Of a stretch of DNA of 64,000 nt, positions 44,432 to 53,354 are shown piece by piece. The notes under the pieces were generated by a model. The model ran no database searches, was not told the origin of the DNA, and saw nothing but the letters and a program-made list of their open reading frames with translations. This stretch comes from Sphingomonadaceae bacterium. GTDB lineage: Bacteria > Pseudomonadota > Alphaproteobacteria > Sphingomonadales > Sphingomonadaceae. Numbering within the stretch: the first letter of the stretch is position 1; each line of letters starts with the position of its first letter. The DNA is taken from positions 1 through 64,000 of the forward strand of contig JAFAZF010000028.1 in NCBI GenBank assembly GCA_019239915.1, given 5' to 3'. Position numbers and translations under genes: made by a program.

Positions 44432-45118
44432 ATGAACGCTGATCAGGTCGCGGCGATTTTGCCCGAGACGTCGATGCTGGCGGCGTGCAGCCGGGAGGAG
44501 CTCGCCGAGCTCATCGGCAAGGCGAGCATCCAGCCGGTCCGCGTCGGCGACGTGCTGCTCGAGCAGGGCGAGGAGGGCGATTCGATCGTGCTGCTGCTCG
44601 ACGGCGTCGCGCGCGTCAGCATGGTCGCCGCCAACGGCCGCGAGATCATCCTGGACTATGCCGAGAGCGGCGCCGTGCTCGGCGAGATCGGCATGCTCGA
44701 CGGCGAGCCGCGCACCGCGTCGGTGACGACGATCGCGCCGGGGCGGATCATGCGGCTCAGCCGGGCGGCGTTCGAAGGGTTCATCGAGGCGCATCCGCGC
44801 GTCGCGATGCGGATGATGCGGGAGATGGCGCGGCGGCTGCGCCAGGCCAACGACACGATCGAGGCGGATCGCGCCTGCTCGGCCGGCCAGCGGCTCGCAC
44901 GCGCGCTCCGCCGGCTGATGCGGCCACCAGTCGAGAATACGCGGCTGCGCCACGATCTCAGCCAGAGCGAGCTCGGCAGCTTCGTCGGCATCAGCCGCGA
45001 GAACGTCAACCGCCAGCTCTCGGCCTGGGCCGACGTCGGCGCGATCGAGATGCGCCAGGGCCGCATCCGCATCCTCGACCGCACCTATATCGAGGAAGTG
45101 GCGGATACAGGGATCTAG
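44432..45118 (+). CDS. Crp/Fnr-family transcription regulator
   Basis: A 228-residue regulator with an N-terminal cyclic-nucleotide-binding-like domain (about 10-125: VGDVLLEQGEEGDSIVLLLDG, GREIILDYAESGAVLGEIGML, EPRTASVTTIAPGRIMRL) and a C-terminal winged helix (LSQSELGSFVGISRENVNRQLSAW, then GAIEMRQGRIRILD). The loop EIGMLDGEPRTASV resembles the nucleotide pocket of Crp, and there is no Fnr-type cluster of cysteines. A ligand is not predictable. The open frame extends to 44381; ATG 44432 after GGGGGAG is preferred. Confidence 0.9.
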   Translation: MNADQVAAILPETSMLAACSREELAELIGKASIQPVRVGDVLLEQGEEGDSIVLLLDGVARVSMVAANGREIILDYAESGAVLGEIGMLDGEPRTASVTTIAPGRIMRLSRAAFEGFIEAHPRVAMRMMREMARRLRQANDTIEADRACSAGQRLARALRRLMRPPVENTRLRHDLSQSELGSFVGISRENVNRQLSAWADVGAIEMRQGRIRILDRTYIEEVADTGI

Positions 45119-45200
45119 CGGTCGCGCTGCCTCCCCCTCCGTTCGCTTGGGCTCTGCCTGGCCGGTTCTCGACAGGCTCGAACCGCACGGGAGTGCCGGG

Positions 45201-45332
45201 CTATTGCGGCACGGGCGGATCGTTGGGGCTGGCGGGCGGAAGATCGCTCGGCGTCGGCACCGGCGGATCGCGCGGCTCGGGGACGGGCACGTCGATCGGC
45301 GTCGGGATCGGGTTGGCGGGCTGGGTGGCCAT
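45201..45332 (-). CDS. 43-residue proline-rich small protein
   Basis: On the minus strand ATG 45332 is preceded by AGGAG at good spacing and begins MATQPANPIPTPIDVPVPEP, ending PASPNDPPVPQ with TAG at 45201-45203. The product is 43 residues, about 40 percent proline, with alternating Pro and acidic or aliphatic residues. Similar short Pro-rich proteins are known to me from sphingomonad genomes, but no function is established. It lies just after the Crp/Fnr-type gene, convergent with it. Confidence 0.55.
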   Translation of the reverse strand: MATQPANPIPTPIDVPVPEPRDPPVPTPSDLPPASPNDPPVPQ

Positions 45333-45437
45333 GCACGGCTCCTGCGGTTCGCAGCATCAACGCATCGATCGCCTGCCTGTTCAGGCTGGCCCTCGATTTA
45401 AGCGCATCGCGGTTTTTGGCGGCATGGGCAGCAACCA

Positions 45438-45768
45438 ACCTTCCCGCAAAGGCGGGAACCCACCGGGTTGACCTAGCCCGCTATTCGATCGGCCTGAATT
45501 GCCTCAGCCGTTCGGGCTGAGCCCTTCGACAGTCTGCCAAGGCGGGCGCTCAGGCTGAATTTCGATCCTGCGGATCGAAGTCGAAGCCCATGCGCCGTCG
45601 CTGCCCTTCGACTGGCCCAAAGGGCCAGCCTGTCCTGAGCGCCCGCCCTGCGGGCAGTCGAAGGGCTCAAGGCGAACGGGGAATGGTGGATCAGTCAGGT
45701 CGAAGAGGGCTCTAGCGGTCCGTCGCGGCAGCCGGTTATGATCCCCGGCCTTCGCGGGAATGACGACC
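45438..45768. repeat. Cluster of palindromic repeats, families 1 and 3
   Basis: CTTCCCGCAAAGGCGGGAAC (family 3) is followed by CCGTTCGGGCTGAGCCCTT, GGCGGGCGCTCAGGCTGAAT, GATCCTGCGGATCGAAG, CCCTTCGACTGGCCC and GCCTGTCCTGAGCGCCC, closing with CAAGGCGAACGG near 45680. A further family 3 arm (CCCGGCCTTCGCGGGAAT) is near 45745. No gene is supported in this stretch. Confidence 0.85.
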
Positions 45769-46160
45769 ACCGTTGCGGCAGCCACGGTAAAAGGCAATCG
45801 CGCGGTCGTCTCGGATCGCCGAGGCAGATGCGCCACAAACACGAACGCCCGGGTCGTTTTTTCGACCCGGGCGCCGCGTGACGATCGCTCGTCAGCCCCC
45901 TTGCTGAGCGGCCCTCGCGCATCGCACCCCTTATTCGCGACGCGGGGCCAAGCCCTCCCCGAACCAAGGCCAGGCCGAAGTCCGTGTGACTCTCGGTAGC
46001 GGGTCGACTTGCGATTGTCATGAATCTGCTTCGTTCAGCGCAACGAAAGGTCGGCGGCTGTGGCGCGCGCGCAACAGGCACGCTTGCTCCGGCTACGGCC
46101 GCGCAATAGAGCGCATCGGACCCGGCGCGCGTCCGCGCTGAGCCAAGGTCCGGAATCCCG
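45769..46160. other. Gene-free region upstream of proS
   Basis: Nothing coding is convincing here. It holds a strong hairpin (45846-45873) and, just before 46161, the proS upstream region. A possible small RNA on the minus strand ending at that hairpin is discussed as a finding. Confidence 0.5.
45846..45873. terminator. 11-base-pair perfect hairpin with TTTTTT loop
   Basis: CGCCCGGGTCG and CGACCCGGGCG pair perfectly around six T residues. It looks like a strong terminator stem, but neither side has a long T run after it; on the minus strand GTTCGTGTTTG follows. It may end a minus-strand transcript beginning near 46000. Confidence 0.45.
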
Positions 46161-47486
46161 ATGCGTCTCTCCCGTTATTTCATGCCCGTCGCCAAGGAAA
46201 CGCCGGCCGACGCGCAGATCGTGAGCCATAAGCTGATGCTGCGCGCCGGGCTGATCCGCCAGACCGCCGCCGGCATCTACGCCTGGCTGCCGCTCGGCCA
46301 ACGAGTGCTGCGCAACATCGAGCAGATCGTCCGCGAGGAGCAGGACCGGGCCGGCGCGATCGAGCTCTTGATGCCGACCTTGCAGTCTGCCGATCTCTGG
46401 CGCCAGTCGGGCCGCTACGACGCCTATGGCCCCGAAATGCTGCGCATCAAGGATCGCCACGAGCGCGAGCTGCTCTACGGGCCGACCAACGAGGAGATGA
46501 TCACCGCGATCTTCCGGGATTCGGCGCGCAGCTATCGCGACCTGCCGCGCACGCTCTACCATATCCAGTGGAAGTTCCGCGACGAGATCCGGCCGCGCTT
46601 CGGGGTGATGCGCGGCCGCGAGTTCCTGATGAAGGACGCCTATTCGTTCGACATGGACGAGGCCGGCGCGCGGCACAGCTATTTCGAGCAGCTCCAGGCC
46701 TATATCCGCACCTTTCGGCGCCTCGGCGTGCAGGCGGTGCCGATGAAGGCGGCGAGCGGCCCGATCGGCGGCGACCTCAGCCACGAGTTCATCGTGCTCG
46801 CGCCGACCGGCGAGAGCGAGGTGTTCTACGATGCCGCGTTCGAGGCGGAAGATTGGAGCAGCCACCGGTTCGAGCGCGGCGATACCGCCGGGCTCAACGC
46901 CTTCTTCAAGCGGCTGACGAGCGTCTACGCCGCCACCGACGAGACTCACGACGAAGCGCGCTGGGCGGAGGTGCCCGCCGATCGCCAGCGGCAGGGCAGG
47001 GGCATCGAGGTCGGCCACATCTTCTATTTCGGCACCAAATATTCGGCGTCGATGGGGATGAAGGTGCAGGGGCGGGACGGAGCGGAAGTGGTGCCGCAGA
47101 TGGGCAGCTACGGCATCGGCGTCTCGCGCCTGATGGGCGCGATCATCGAGGCGAGCCATGACGATGCCGGCATCATCTGGCCGGAGGCGGTCGCGCCCTA
47201 CCAGGTCGGCCTGATCAACATGCGCGCCGATCATGCCGGCTGCGTCGCGGCGGCGGACGATATCTACGCCAAGCTCGGCGGCCTCGCGGGCGGCCGCGTG
47301 CTCTACGACGATCGCGACGAGCGCGGTGGCGCCAAGTTCGCGACGATGGACCTGATCGGGCTGCCCTGGCAGGTCGTGATCGGCCCAAAGGGGCTGGAGC
47401 GCGGCGTCGTCGAACTGAAGCAGCGCCGCACCGGCGAGAAGCAGGAGCTGAGCGTCGAAAGCGCGCTGGCAAGGTTGGCAGGGTGA
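46161..47486 (+). CDS. proS: Prolyl-tRNA synthetase, short type
   Basis: ProS charges tRNA-Pro. The 441-residue protein is the short bacterial type without the editing insertion. Class II motifs are visible: [43 protein letters not shown] (motif 2 region with [21 protein letters not shown]), and [17 protein letters not shown] (motif 3). The C-terminal anticodon-binding domain has [26 protein letters not shown] 46161 fits the family start [11 protein letters not shown] palindromic repeat separates it from lolC. Confidence 0.96.
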   Translation: MRLSRYFMPVAKETPADAQIVSHKLMLRAGLIRQTAAGIYAWLPLGQRVLRNIEQIVREEQDRAGAIELLMPTLQSADLWRQSGRYDAYGPEMLRIKDRHERELLYGPTNEEMITAIFRDSARSYRDLPRTLYHIQWKFRDEIRPRFGVMRGREFLMKDAYSFDMDEAGARHSYFEQLQAYIRTFRRLGVQAVPMKAASGPIGGDLSHEFIVLAPTGESEVFYDAAFEAEDWSSHRFERGDTAGLNAFFKRLTSVYAATDETHDEARWAEVPADRQRQGRGIEVGHIFYFGTKYSASMGMKVQGRDGAEVVPQMGSYGIGVSRLMGAIIEASHDDAGIIWPEAVAPYQVGLINMRADHAGCVAAADDIYAKLGGLAGGRVLYDDRDERGGAKFATMDLIGLPWQVVIGPKGLERGVVELKQRRTGEKQELSVESALARLAG

Positions 47487-47503
47487 ACCGCGGATCCGGG
47501 CCT

Positions 47504-47576
47504 CCGTTCGCCCTGAGCGAAGTCGAAGGGCAAGCGCTGATGGCGGCTGTGCTTCGACTGCGCTCAGCACGAACGG
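47504..47576. repeat. Palindromic intergenic repeat, family 1
   Basis: CCGTTCGCCCTGAGCGAAG with TCGAAGGGCAAG, then GTGCTTCGACTGCGCTCAGC with ACGAACGG. It lies between the co-oriented proS and lolC. Confidence 0.9.
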
Positions 47577-47601
47577 ATGTTGTTGAGCCGGGGCGCCTAC
47601 C

Positions 47602-48852
47602 GTGATCCTCAATTCCTACGAGCGGATGATCGCCAGGCGCTATCTGCTGCCGGGCAAGGGCGAGGGGTTCATCTTCCTCGTCGCCACGATCAGCCTCGGC
47701 GCGGTGACGCTCGGCGTCGCGGCGCTGATCATCGTGATGAGCGTGATGAACGGCTTCCGCGCCGAGCTGTTCGACAAGATCATCGGGCTGAACGGCCACG
47801 CCGTCGTGCAGGGCTATGACGGCCGGCTGCCGGGGTGGCGCGCGGTCGAGCAGGATGCGCTCGCGACGCCGGGCGTCACCTCGGCGACGCCGCTGATCGA
47901 GAATCCGTTGATGGCGAGCTTCGGCGGCCGCGTCGAAGGCGTGCTGGTGCGCGGCATGCGTGTCGAGGACATTCGCGGCAACACCGCGATCGCGAGCCAC
48001 ATCAAGGCGGGCAAGCTCGCCCAGCTAACGCCGGGATCCGGCAACGTCGCGATCGGCTCGGCGCTCGCGCAGGCGCTCGGCGCCGACGTCGGGGACCAGA
48101 TCAGCCTGATCAGCCCGGCCGGCCAGACGACGCCGTTCGGCACGGTGCCGCGCATCGTCAGCTATCGCGTCGCGGCGATCTTCGAGGTCGGCGTCTATGA
48201 CTACGACAAGGCGTTCGTGGTGATGCCGCTGTCGGACGCGCAGACGCTGCTGATGCTCGGCGACGCGGTCGGCATGGTCGAGGTGCAGACCGTCGATGCC
48301 GACAAGGTCGGCAAGATCCTCGCGCCGCTCGCGGCCAAGACAGCGGGCATCGGCGTGGTGCAGGACTGGCGGCAGATGAACGCCTCGCTGTTCGAGGCGC
48401 TGGAGGTCGAGCGGGTGGCGATGTTCGTCGTGCTCTCGCTGATCATACTCGTCGCGGTGTTCAACATCCTTTCCTCGCTGATCATGCTGGTCCGCGCCAA
48501 GACGCGCGACATCGCGATCCTGCGGACGATGGGCGCGACGCGCCGCGCGCTGATGAAGGTGTTCGTGACGGTCGGCCTCACGATCGGCACGCTGGGGACG
48601 GGGCTGGGGCTGATCGTCGGGGCGATCTTCCTGTTCTTCCGCCAGGATGTCGTCGATGCGGTGCAGGCGATCACCGGCCAGAACCTCTGGGATCCCTCGA
48701 TCCGCTTCCTCACCGAGCTGCCGTCGCGCACCGATCCGTTCGAGGTGATCGCGATCACCGCGATGGCGATCGGCCTTTCCTTCCTTGCGACGCTCTATCC
48801 GGCGTGGAAAGCGGCGAGCACCGATCCGGTGCAGGTGCTGCGGTATGAGTGA
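47602..48852 (+). CDS. lolC: LolC/E-family lipoprotein release permease
   Basis: The permease of the ABC complex that extracts lipoproteins from the inner membrane to LolA. The 416-residue protein has the N-terminal YERMIARRYLLPGKGEGFIF, one helix (ISLGAVTLGVAALIIVMSVMNG), a periplasmic domain of about 220 residues and three C-terminal helices (VLSLIILVAVFNILSSLIM, ILRTMGATRRALMKVFVTVGL, and a last one ending TLYPAWKAASTDPVQVLRYE). GTG 47602 is the start. lolD follows after a repeat. Alphaproteobacteria usually have a single LolC/E protein working as a homodimer. Confidence 0.93.
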   Translation: MILNSYERMIARRYLLPGKGEGFIFLVATISLGAVTLGVAALIIVMSVMNGFRAELFDKIIGLNGHAVVQGYDGRLPGWRAVEQDALATPGVTSATPLIENPLMASFGGRVEGVLVRGMRVEDIRGNTAIASHIKAGKLAQLTPGSGNVAIGSALAQALGADVGDQISLISPAGQTTPFGTVPRIVSYRVAAIFEVGVYDYDKAFVVMPLSDAQTLLMLGDAVGMVEVQTVDADKVGKILAPLAAKTAGIGVVQDWRQMNASLFEALEVERVAMFVVLSLIILVAVFNILSSLIMLVRAKTRDIAILRTMGATRRALMKVFVTVGLTIGTLGTGLGLIVGAIFLFFRQDVVDAVQAITGQNLWDPSIRFLTELPSRTDPFEVIAITAMAIGLSFLATLYPAWKAASTDPVQVLRYE

Positions 48853-48860
48853 GGCACGGA

Positions 48861-48960
48861 TTCTCCCTCTCCCCTTTGGGGAGAGGGTCGGGGTGAGGGG
48901 GGGCGACCTCTCGATAGCGCATCCCCCCCTCACCCAACCCTCTCCCCCGAGGGGAGAGGG
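48861..48960. repeat. Palindromic repeat, family 2, between lolC and lolD
   Basis: CTCCCTCTCCCCTTTGGGGA with GAGGGTCGGGGTGAGG opens the element and CCCCCCTCACCCAACCC with TCTCCCCCGAGGGGAGAGG closes it. It sits between two genes that must be expressed together, so it is not a strong terminator, or is a stabilising one. Confidence 0.9.
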
Positions 48961-48963
48961 CTA

Positions 48964-49641
48964 ATGGCGATGGACCCCCTCCTCCACGTCACCGACCTGC
49001 GCCGCACCTTCCGTCAGGGCGAGGCGGTGATCGAGGTGCTGCGTGGTGTCGCGCTTGCGATCGCGCCGGGCGAGATCGTCGCGCTGCTCGGGCCGTCGGG
49101 CTCGGGCAAGTCGACCTTGCTGCAGGCGGTCGGCCTGCTCGAGGGCGGGTTCGAGGGCTCGATCCGGCTGGCGGGTCGCGAGGCGGCGAAGCTCGACGAT
49201 GCCGGGCGCACCGAGCTTCGGCGCGATCATCTCGGCTTCGTCTACCAGTTCCACCATCTGCTGCCGGATTTCTCGGCGGTCGAGAACGTCGTGCTGCCGC
49301 AGCTCGTGCGCGGCGCGTCCCCCGCGGACGCGAAGGCGCACGCCGAATCGCTGCTCACCAGCCTCGGCCTCGCCGACCGGCTGACGCACCGGCCAAGCGC
49401 GCTTTCGGGCGGCGAGCAGCAGCGCGTCGCGGTCGCCCGCGCGCTCGCCAACAAGCCCGCGCTGGTGCTCGCCGACGAACCTACGGGCAATCTCGACGAG
49501 GCGACCGCGGACATCGTGCTGGCCGAGTTCCTCAGCCTCGTGCGCGGCCAGGGCTCGGCGGCGCTGGTCGCGACCCACAATGAGCGGCTCGCGGCGCGGA
49601 TGGACCGCGTCGTGCGGCTGCATGATGGCATCCTCAGCTAA
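48964..49641 (+). CDS. lolD: LolD, lipoprotein release ATPase
   Basis: The ATPase subunit of the lipoprotein-releasing complex. The 225-residue protein has Walker [10 protein letters not shown], the Q-loop [17 protein letters not shown] (with the LolD-type FHHLLPDF), signature [15 protein letters not shown], and Walker [19 protein letters not shown] 48964 follows directly after a family 2 repeat; translation may also start at ATG 48970. Together with lolC it forms an operon. Confidence 0.96.
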   Translation: MAMDPLLHVTDLRRTFRQGEAVIEVLRGVALAIAPGEIVALLGPSGSGKSTLLQAVGLLEGGFEGSIRLAGREAAKLDDAGRTELRRDHLGFVYQFHHLLPDFSAVENVVLPQLVRGASPADAKAHAESLLTSLGLADRLTHRPSALSGGEQQRVAVARALANKPALVLADEPTGNLDEATADIVLAEFLSLVRGQGSAALVATHNERLAARMDRVVRLHDGILS

Positions 49642-49661
49642 CCACGTTCAAAAGACAGCCG

Positions 49662-49744
49662 TTCGCGCTGAGCGAAGTCGAAGTGCGTGCCGAGAGAACG
49701 AACGCCTGTGGCACGTCCTTCGAATTCGCTCAGGACGACCGGGG
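49662..49744. repeat. Palindromic intergenic repeat, family 1
   Basis: CCGTTCGCGCTGAGCGAAG with TCGAAGTGCGTG, then TGGCACGTCCTTCGAATTCG with CTCAGGACGACCGG. It lies between lolD and the convergent small HTH gene and could terminate both. Confidence 0.85.
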
Positions 49745-49770
49745 AAAGCTTGGCGAACGTAGCTCGCCGC

Positions 49771-50004
49771 TCAGATCGCGCTCGGCTCACGCGCCGCCGC
49801 CGCGGCAACCCGCCCGCGCATCGGCGCGCTCTTCACCGCGAGCTTGAGGATGTTGGCGCGGCTGCGGCAGGCTTCCTGCGTGCGGCCCATGGCGTGCGCG
49901 ATGTCGCGCAGAAATTCGCCGTCGACGATGCGGCGGCGGAGCTCCGCATCGTCTTCCTCTTCCCAGCGCCGGCGATGCCCCGGCGGATGTCCAACGATCA
50001 CCAT
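49771..50004 (-). CDS. Small SANT/Myb-like DNA-binding protein
   Basis: A 77-residue protein: RWEEEDDAELRRRIVDGE, then FLRDIAHAMGRTQEACRSRANIL resembles the helix-turn-helix of small SANT/Myb-like or sigma-like regulators, with an Arg/Ala tail. Such proteins are common single-gene units in sphingomonads and are of unknown function. It is followed by a repeat and precedes tRNA-His on the other strand. The start codon is ATG 50004. Confidence 0.6.
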   Translation of the reverse strand: MVIVGHPPGHRRRWEEEDDAELRRRIVDGEFLRDIAHAMGRTQEACRSRANILKLAVKSAPMRGRVAAAAAREPSAI

Positions 50005-50145
50005 GACCCGATCCTCCTCGTTGCAGCGGAGGTAGCGCGGTCGCTCTGAACGATTTTCGAATGCGCTTGTAAGCTGGCGGCAAGGTTGATCCTCGCCTTG
50101 ACGGCTTCGGGGCCTCGACCCTATGAGGCGCGGCCTCGCAGGCGT

Positions 50146-50223
50146 GGCGATCGTAGCTCAATTGGTTAGAGCGCCGGTTTGTGGTACCGGAGGTTGCGGG
50201 TTCAATCCCCGTCGATCGCCCCA
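50146..50223 (+). tRNA. tRNA-His(GTG)
   Basis: The cloverleaf GGCGATCGTAGCTCAATTGG has the anticodon loop TTGTGGT (anticodon GTG). An extra G at position -1 (50146) faces C73 (50220), as expected for tRNA-His, and the T loop is GTTCAATC. CCA is encoded at 50221-50223. Confidence 0.97.
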
Positions 50224-50230
50224 TCCGCCA

Positions 50231-50331
50231 TCATTCGTCATTCCCGCGAAGGCGGGAATCCATAGTGGCTGGACGCGCGTTCTTGCCCCGCCGGCAGAGA
50301 ATATGGGTCCCCGCCTTCGCGGGGATGACGA
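50231..50331. repeat. Palindromic intergenic repeat, family 3
   Basis: TCATTCCCGCGAAGGCGGGA with ATCCATAG opens, and GGGTCCCCGCCTTCGCGGGG with ATGACG closes the element. It sits between tRNA-His and the dehydrogenase gene. Related copies are at 45438-45460, 45741-45767 and 55835-55942. Confidence 0.9.
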
Positions 50332-50354
50332 GCGGCTGATAAAGAAGGCAATCC

Positions 50355-51401
50355 ATGGCGCCCTGGCAGTTCCCCGATTTCGACGATCATGAGGCGGTCC
50401 ATTTCTTTGCGGACGCGACCTCGGGCCTGCGCGCGATCATCGCGGTCCATTCGACGCATCTCGGCCCGGCGGCGGGCGGCTGCCGCTTCTGGCACTATGC
50501 GCAAGACGACGCCGCGATCACCGACGCGCTGCGCCTCTCGCGCGGGATGAGCTACAAGAACGCGATGGCGGGGTTGCCGCTCGGCGGCGGCAAGGGCGTG
50601 ATCCTCGCGCCGGCCGATCGCGTCAAGACGCCGGCGCTGCTCGCCGCCTTCGGCCGCGCGATCGAGTCGCTCGGCGGCCGCTACGTCACGGCGGAAGATG
50701 TCGGCATGGGCGAGGCCGATCTCGTCGCGATCGGCCGCGAGACGCGCTACGTCTCTGGGCTACCGGTGGCGGGAGCGGATGCGGCGGGCGGCGATCCCGG
50801 CCCGTTCACCGCCGACGGCGTGTTCCTGGGCGTCAAGGCCGCGATCCGGCGCGGGCTGGGCAAGGACGATGCCGCCGGCGTGCACGTCGCGATCCAGGGC
50901 GTCGGCTCGGTCGGCGGCGGGCTCGCGCGGCGGCTGGCGGCGCAGGGCGCGCGGCTGACACTCGCCGATGTCGATGCCGGTCGCGCGGAACGGCTCGCCG
51001 CCGAACTGGGCGCTGCCACGGTCGCGGCCGACGCGATCCTGTCGATCGAGGCGGACGTGCTCAGCCCCTGCGCGCTCGGCGCGATCCTCACCGCCGAGAC
51101 CATCGGCGCGCTGCGTGTGCCGGTCGTCGCGGGCGGCGCCAACAACCAGCTCGCGACGCCGGAAGACGGCGCCCGGCTGCGCGATCGCGGCGTCCTCTAC
51201 GCGCCCGATTACGTTATCAACGCCGGCGGCATCATCAACGTCGGCCTCGAATATCTCGGCGCGGGCAGCGACGAGGTCGCGCGCCGCGTCGCCGCGATTC
51301 CCGAGCGATTGAACGCGATCTGGGACGAGGCGGAGGCTACCGCCACGCCGCCGAGCGCCGTTGCCGACCGCATGGCGCAGCGCCTGATCGGGCGAGGGTG
51401 A
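50355..51401 (+). CDS. Leu/Phe/Val-type amino-acid dehydrogenase
   Basis: A 348-residue member of the Glu/Leu/Phe/Val dehydrogenase family, which reversibly deaminates amino acids with NAD(P). The substrate part has GPAAGGCRFWHYA and the two lysines Lys68 (MSYKNAMAGLPLGGGKGV) and Lys80. The Rossmann part has AIQGVGSVGGGLARRLAAQG. The leucine-dehydrogenase-like GGCRFW and the length fit leucine, valine or phenylalanine rather than glutamate. No amino-acid pathway neighbour is present to decide. The preceding stretch is a family 3 repeat, and the following one a family 1 cluster. Confidence 0.9.
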   Translation: MAPWQFPDFDDHEAVHFFADATSGLRAIIAVHSTHLGPAAGGCRFWHYAQDDAAITDALRLSRGMSYKNAMAGLPLGGGKGVILAPADRVKTPALLAAFGRAIESLGGRYVTAEDVGMGEADLVAIGRETRYVSGLPVAGADAAGGDPGPFTADGVFLGVKAAIRRGLGKDDAAGVHVAIQGVGSVGGGLARRLAAQGARLTLADVDAGRAERLAAELGAATVAADAILSIEADVLSPCALGAILTAETIGALRVPVVAGGANNQLATPEDGARLRDRGVLYAPDYVINAGGIINVGLEYLGAGSDEVARRVAAIPERLNAIWDEAEATATPPSAVADRMAQRLIGRG

Positions 51402-51888
51402 GGCGACCCTTCTCCTCGAACCGTTCGTGCTGAGCCTGTCGAAGCACTGTCCTTCTCTATTTTGTCCATGGAAAAGAAGAACAGCCCTTCGACAAGCTCA
51501 GGGCGAACGGAAGTGGTAGGTGCGGCTGACCGCCGGCATCCTGCGCACGGAACGCTGCACTCCAATCTCAATTGATCGCGGGGTCGGCAGGCATACGCTC
51601 ATACCAATCAGAACCCGCTCGTGCTGAGCGAAGTCGAAGTACGTGCGGCACGCGCTCAAATTTGTTCTGCTTGAGCGAAGTCGAAGGTCACACCATCGCT
51701 GCAGTGGGATGGCGTGCAATGTGGATAGCCGTTCTACCTGTCACGTCCTTCGACTTCGCTCAGGACGACCGGGGATGGAGAGCTGGTGGTGTGGCAGAGA
51801 GGTGTTGCAGCGGCACAGCAACGTGCGGCCCGTGTTCAGGAGCGCTCTTTCCGCCACCTTCAAGCTGCTTTAGAGAGCGGCTCCAGCC
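51402..51888. other. Repeat-filled gap between the dehydrogenase and ccmC
   Basis: Almost all of these 487 bases are palindromic repeat. CCGTTCGTGCTGAGCCTG with TCGAAGCACTG pairs with CCCTTCGACAAGCTCAGG and CGAACGG (51421-51510). A second set (CCGCTCGTGCTGAGCGAAG, TCTGCTTGAGCGAAGTCGAA, GTCCTTCGACTTCGCTCAGG) spans 51617-51776. No gene is supported. The ccmC promoter should lie in the last about 100 bases. Confidence 0.8.
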
Positions 51889-52611
51889 ATGCATATTTTC
51901 GCCAATCCCGGCCGTTTTCTCAGCATCGCGAAGCCGCTCACGCCGTGGCTCGGCTGGAGCGGCGCGGGCCTGATCGCTGTGGCGCTGACGGGCGGGCTGT
52001 TGGTGACGCCGCCTGACTATCTCCAGGGCGAGACGGTGCGGATCATGTACATCCATGTGCCGTCCGCATGGCTCGGCATGGCCGGCTGGATGGGCATCGC
52101 GGTGGCGAGCCTGATGCAGCTGGTCTGGCGGCATCCGCTCGCCGGCGTCGCGGCGCGTGCCTGCGCCGCGCCCGGCGCGGTGTTCGCCGCGGTCTGTCTT
52201 GCGACCGGATCGATCTGGGGGCGGCCGACCTGGGGCACCTGGTGGGAGTGGGACGGGCGGCTGACCTCGATGCTCGTGCTGTTCTTCCTCTATCTCGGCT
52301 ATATCGCGCTGGCCGCGGCGGCGGACGAGCGCGGCGGTGAAGGGGCAGATCGTGCCGCCGCGATCTTTGGGCTCGTCGGCGCGATCAACCTGCCGATCAT
52401 CCATTATTCGGTGCTGTGGTGGCGCACGCTGCATCAGGGCGAGAGCATCTCGCTCGGCGGCACGACGATCGCGCCCGCGCTGCTCTGGCCGCTGCCGCTC
52501 TCGGCGCTGGGCTTCACGCTGCTGTTCGGCGCGATCGTGCTGATGCGGATGCGCGCCGCGCTCGCCCATATCCGCGTCGAGGCGCGGCTGCGGAGGCTCG
52601 CCGAGGCATGA
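51889..52611 (+). CDS. ccmC: Haem export protein CcmC
   Basis: CcmC presents haem to the chaperone CcmE in the periplasmic cytochrome c maturation system. The 240-residue membrane protein has six hydrophobic segments, the tryptophan-rich WGRPTWGTWWEWDGRLTSML (the WWD haem-handling motif) and flanking histidines, such as in MYIHVPSAWL and IIHYSVLWW. The stop overlaps ccmD. No ccmA or ccmB gene precedes it in this window; they must be elsewhere. Confidence 0.95.
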   Translation: MHIFANPGRFLSIAKPLTPWLGWSGAGLIAVALTGGLLVTPPDYLQGETVRIMYIHVPSAWLGMAGWMGIAVASLMQLVWRHPLAGVAARACAAPGAVFAAVCLATGSIWGRPTWGTWWEWDGRLTSMLVLFFLYLGYIALAAAADERGGEGADRAAAIFGLVGAINLPIIHYSVLWWRTLHQGESISLGGTTIAPALLWPLPLSALGFTLLFGAIVLMRMRAALAHIRVEARLRRLAEA

Positions 52612-52736
52612 ACCAGTGGGCGTTCGTGATCGCCGCCTATGGGGTCGCCGGCGTGGCGACGTTCGGCCTGACTATCGTCAGCTACGTCCGGATGCGCCGC
52701 GCCGAGGCCGCCGCCGACGCGCTGCGAAGGCGCTGA
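52608..52736 (+). CDS. ccmD: CcmD, small haem-export subunit
   Basis: A 42-residue protein with one membrane helix (FVIAAYGVAGVATFGLTIVS) followed by YVRMRRAEAAADALRRR. CcmD helps release holo-CcmE from the CcmABC complex. Its size and order between ccmC and ccmE, with the ATG overlapping the ccmC stop, identify it. Confidence 0.85.
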   Translation: MNQWAFVIAAYGVAGVATFGLTIVSYVRMRRAEAAADALRRR

Positions 52737-52741
52737 CGCAA

Positions 52742-53209
52742 ATGGCGGGGGTCAAGGCAAAGCATCAGCGTCTGACGCTCACGCTGCTCGCGATCGTCGC
52801 GGTGGTCGGCGCGACGTTGCTTGCGATGTCCGCGCTCAAGGATCAGGCGGCCTATTTCTACACGCCCGGCGACGTCGTGAAGGATGGCGTGCCGATGGGC
52901 AAGGCGATCCGGCTCGGCGGCATGGTCGTCGATCATTCGATCGTCCACGCGCCCGATGGCGTGACGATCGATTTCAAGGTGACCGACGGCAGCGACACGG
53001 TGCCGGTTCAGTTCAAGGGCATCGTCCCCGATCTCTTCCGCGAGAAGTCGGGCGTGGTGGCGGAAGGCCGCTTCGTCTCGTCGACGCTCTTCCTCGCCGA
53101 CACCATCCTCGCCAAGCACGATGAGAACTATATGCCGCCGCAGATGGCCGGCAAGATGCACGAGAGCGCCAGCCTCGATACCAGCGCCAAAACGAAGGCG
53201 CTGCAGTGA
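52742..53209 (+). CDS. ccmE: Periplasmic haem chaperone CcmE
   Basis: CcmE carries haem covalently and passes it to the CcmFH ligase. The 155-residue product has one N-terminal helix (LTLTLLAIVAVVGATLLAMSAL) and an OB-fold domain (AIRLGGMVVDHSIV, VTIDFKVTDGSDTVPVQFKGIVPDLFREKSGVV). The haem-binding His is in LAKHDENYMPPQ. ATG 52742 is the family start. A palindromic repeat (53233-53322) separates it from ccmF. Confidence 0.95.
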   Translation: MAGVKAKHQRLTLTLLAIVAVVGATLLAMSALKDQAAYFYTPGDVVKDGVPMGKAIRLGGMVVDHSIVHAPDGVTIDFKVTDGSDTVPVQFKGIVPDLFREKSGVVAEGRFVSSTLFLADTILAKHDENYMPPQMAGKMHESASLDTSAKTKALQ

Positions 53210-53232
53210 GCGGCAGTCCCACAGCCAAGAGC

Positions 53233-53322
53233 CCGTTCGTGCTGAGCGAAGTCGAAGCACGTGCCGCTGCCGCCACCGTGTGTTGCACGTCCTTCGACTG
53301 CGCTCAGGACGAACGGTGGTTT
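53233..53322. repeat. Palindromic repeat, family 1, between ccmE and ccmF
   Basis: CCGTTCGTGCTGAGCGAAG with TCGAAGCACGTG, then TTGCACGTCCTTCGACTGCG with CTCAGGACGAACGG. It lies within the ccm operon, so transcription must pass through it. Confidence 0.88.
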
Positions 53323-53354
53323 GCCGATAAGGCGGTCACCAGGCTGGCCATCGC

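Noticed and set aside
45115..45438. A longer minus-strand frame over the small proline-rich gene
   Set aside because: It is in another phase, Arg/Ala-rich, without an RBS, and partly made of repeat; the 43-codon frame has the RBS and the coherent composition.
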